Shown here piece by piece: positions 6,260 to 7,741 of a stretch of DNA of 7,741 bases (position 1 is its first letter; each line of letters opens with the position of its first letter). The stretch is taken from contig CABSMZ010000089.1 of the NCBI GenBank assembly GCA_902478875.1, forward strand, positions 1 through 7,741. Reading direction: 5' to 3'. This stretch comes from an uncultured Collinsella sp. (GTDB taxonomy: Bacteria; Actinomycetota; Coriobacteriia; Coriobacteriales; Coriobacteriaceae). The notes under the pieces are model-generated. The model did not search any database. It saw only the letters and a list, made by a program, of their open reading frames with translations, and was not told the origin of the DNA. The translations under genes and the position numbers were made by a program.

Positions 6260-7540
6260 ATGGAGATATTAGCAGACGCGATGCCGGATAAGGCCGCCAT
6301 CCCGAGGTCGACCGACGGGATGGTCGACATCCAGTCGCTGCTCAGGCTGCTCGCCGAGCAGGTGGTCAACGCCATCATGGACGAGGAGGCCGACCAGCTC
6401 TGCGGCGATGGGGCCAACAGCAGGAACGGCTACCGCAACCGCACGCTCGAGACGTGCGTGGGCACGCTCAACCTGAGAATCCCCAAGCTCAGGACGGGCA
6501 GCTTCTTCCCCGAGGACGTCCTCGAGCGCTACCAGCGCGTCGACCGCGCGCTCGTCGCGGCGGTGGCCGAGATGTACGCCACCGGCACCAGCACCAGGAA
6601 GGTGCAGAGGATAGCCGAGAAGATGGGCATCGAGAGGCTCGGCAGGGACCGCGTGAGCGCGATCGCCGCGACCCTCGACGCCGAGATAGCCGACCTCGCG
6701 GAGGGGCCGCTCGATGCGCGCGCGATACCCTACATCTGGCTCGACGCGACCTACGTCAAGTGCCGCCGCGGGGGCCGCGTGGCTTCGACCGCGGTGGTCA
6801 CGGCGATAGGCTGCGACGAGTCCGGCTGGAGGCGGGTGCTGGGGGTGTCCGTGGTGGACACGGAGTCCTACGAATCGTGGCTCGGTTTCCTGCGGAGGCT
6901 GCGCGACCGCGGCGCGACCGGCACCGAGCTCGTCGTATCCGATGCCCACGGGGGCCTGGTCAGGGCCATAGGCGAGGTCTTCCAGGGGGCGGCCTGGCAG
7001 CGATGCGCCGTGCACCTGATGCGCGACTGCATGCGCGAGGCCGGCTCCTGGCAGCCGAGGCGCCGCGTGGGGCGCATCGTCTCCTCGGTCTTCCGCGCCG
7101 GGGACGCCGCCACCGCCGTGGCCATGTACCACGCGGCATGCGAGATGCTGGAGGGGTGCTGCCCGAGGGCGGCGAGGGTGCTCGAGGAGGCGGAGCCCGA
7201 CGCGCTCGCGTACCTGGACTTCCCGCCGTCGCACTGGAAGCGCCTGCGCACCAACAACGTGCAGGAGCGCGCCAACAGGGAAATCAAGCGCCGCTCGCGC
7301 GTGGTGCAGGTCTTCCCGTCGGAGAGTTCGCTGCTCAGGCTCGTGGGCGCCGTCATGTGCGACCAGGCCGAGACATGGTCCGGCTCGCGCTACTTCTCGG
7401 AGAGGAAGATGGCCGAGATGCATGACGCCGCGTTCAGAATGGGTGCCGCGGGCGAGCACGACTGGGCGGAGCTGGAGAAGGCGGCCAGGAAGATGCTCGA
7501 ATCCAGCCTGGAACTTGCCGACAGCGTGGAGGCGGCCTAG
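6260..7540 (+). CDS. IS256-family (Mutator-type) DDE transposase
   Basis: This 426-residue enzyme cuts and joins the ends of its own insertion sequence. The N-terminal part carries the family signature SRNGYRNR (from residue 54), then IPKLRTGSFFPE and MYATGTSTRKV. The catalytic triad is visible: Asp162 in WLDATYVK, Asp228 in VVSDAHGG and Glu336 in NNVQERANREIKRR. The long gap between the second Asp and Glu, and a C-x-x-H motif (Cys249, His252) in QRCAVH, are family features. Length is normal and no stop or frameshift is seen, so the gene is probably active. The start is ATG 6260, preceded by AAAGGA at 6243-6248, which is rather far (11 bases). Arginine is often encoded by AGG, which is almost absent from the cell-wall genes on the left, consistent with a separate origin. 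Confidence 0.95.
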   Translation: MEILADAMPDKAAIPRSTDGMVDIQSLLRLLAEQVVNAIMDEEADQLCGDGANSRNGYRNRTLETCVGTLNLRIPKLRTGSFFPEDVLERYQRVDRALVAAVAEMYATGTSTRKVQRIAEKMGIERLGRDRVSAIAATLDAEIADLAEGPLDARAIPYIWLDATYVKCRRGGRVASTAVVTAIGCDESGWRRVLGVSVVDTESYESWLGFLRRLRDRGATGTELVVSDAHGGLVRAIGEVFQGAAWQRCAVHLMRDCMREAGSWQPRRRVGRIVSSVFRAGDAATAVAMYHAACEMLEGCCPRAARVLEEAEPDALAYLDFPPSHWKRLRTNNVQERANREIKRRSRVVQVFPSESSLLRLVGAVMCDQAETWSGSRYFSERKMAEMHDAAFRMGAAGEHDWAELEKAARKMLESSLELADSVEAA

Positions 7541-7585
7541 GATATCAACTGATTCCGGATATCGGACACAGGGGCCGCAAGGGCC

Positions 7586-7611
7586 CTTACACCAACTTTC
7601 TCGACACTACC
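7586..7611. repeat. Right terminal inverted repeat (IRR)
   Basis: This is the reverse-complement partner of 6140-6165 (20 of 26 matches, with an identical inner CTTACACCAAC). It ends directly at the right target duplication and starts 45 bases after the transposase stop codon. Confidence 0.82.
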
Positions 7612-7619
7612 GAAAACTC
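7612..7619. repeat. Right target site duplication
   Basis: GAAAACTC matches 6132-6139; the preceding C at 7611 also matches 6131. The sequence that follows should be the continuation of the original target. Confidence 0.75.
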
Positions 7620-7673
7620 CCCCGCGGGGAAATTGGTGACGCGGGTGTCGACGGCTCGAATCCTGCCCTTAGA

Positions 7674-7708
7674 CCAGAAGAGCCCGGCACCGTAACGGTA
7701 CCGGGCTC
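7674..7708 (-). terminator. Rho-independent terminator downstream of the tRNA end, copy 2
   Basis: The hairpin (7680-7708 read on the minus strand) is the same as copy 1. The following run is TTCTGG instead of TTTTGG, so termination may be slightly weaker. Confidence 0.75.
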
Positions 7709-7718
7709 GATATTCCTC

Positions 7719-7741
7719 TGGTGCCCCCGGGCGGATTCGAA
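7719..7741 (-). tRNA. tRNA 3' end, copy 2, running off the window
   Basis: The same 23 bases as at 6112-6134: T-loop, T-stem strand CCGCC, acceptor strand CGGGGGC, discriminator and CCA. The rest of the gene would lie beyond 7741. Whether this copy is intact, and which amino acid it carries, cannot be seen; the acceptor would fit an Arg tRNA as one possibility. Confidence 0.6.

Larger units (their letters stand above)
6140..7611 (+). mobile_element. Complete IS256-family insertion sequence, about 1472 bp
   Basis: The element contains one transposase gene flanked by imperfect terminal inverted repeats (6140-6165 and 7586-7611, 20 of 26 matching) and an 8-9 bp target duplication. Size, repeat length, duplication length and transposase type all agree with the IS256 family. 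A second inner pair, GCGGCCCCTGT at 6194-6204 and its complement at 7568-7578, extends the symmetry of the ends. The boundaries are uncertain by one base because of the shared C. The gene is uninterrupted, so the copy may be mobile. It is inserted next to a tRNA 3' fragment, beyond the terminator of the cell-wall operon, where it disrupts no protein gene. Confidence 0.9.
7668..7741. repeat. Direct repeat copy 2: minus-strand terminator plus tRNA 3' end
   Basis: This is the second copy of 6061-6134; its last 64 bases are identical to copy 1. The window stops inside the copy, so its outer end is unknown. Confidence 0.95.

Noticed and set aside
6269..7459. Long minus-strand frame (396 codons) and a plus-strand frame at 6454-7425 within the transposase
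   Set aside because: Both are Arg/Ala/Gly/His-rich shadow frames of the GC-rich transposase gene, with no domain motifs.
7650..7676. Possible plus-strand tRNA 3' end (GGCTCGAATCCTGCC then TTAGACCA)
   Set aside because: The T-stem does not pair, the acceptor length is one base off and no 5' half is present; probably chance similarity or deeply decayed.

Overview
The window looks like one end of an assembled contig from a high-GC actinobacterium. My best guess is class Coriobacteriia (Collinsella-like). This rests on the gene order PP2C phosphatase, SEDS/penicillin-binding protein, PASTA-type Ser/Thr kinase, which is the known actinobacterial pstP-rodA-pbpA-pknB order, and on strong G/C preference at third codon positions. 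The genus is inference from memory of gene layout, not from a search.

Positions 1-40 are not genomic: 8-40 is an Illumina Nextera adapter ending in the Tn5 mosaic end. Real sequence starts at 41, inside a PP2C phosphatase gene (41-961) that has lost its N-terminal codons. After 16 bases comes a very large gene (978-3848). It encodes one polypeptide combining a 12-helix RodA/FtsW-type glycan polymerase with a class B penicillin-binding transpeptidase, each with its catalytic residues intact. A 132-base spacer leads to a PknB-like kinase gene (3981-5942) with a kinase domain, one membrane helix and four PASTA repeats. A strong terminator (5995-6032) closes this set. The three products would form a cell-wall module: the kinase senses peptidoglycan outside the cell, the phosphatase reverses its phosphorylation, and the fused synthase makes and cross-links glycan.

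The right part (about 6061-7741) is accessory DNA. A minus-strand terminator and the last 23 bases of a tRNA gene occur twice as direct repeats (6061-6134 and 7668-7741). Between them lies a complete IS256-family insertion sequence (about 6140-7611) with imperfect terminal inverted repeats, an intact 426-residue DDE transposase and an apparent 8-9 bp target duplication. The first tRNA fragment is broken; the second runs off the window. Removing the IS leaves the two repeats only 127 bp apart, which suggests a tiny tRNA-end duplication or integration remnant that the IS later entered. No CRISPR array, rRNA or complete tRNA is visible.
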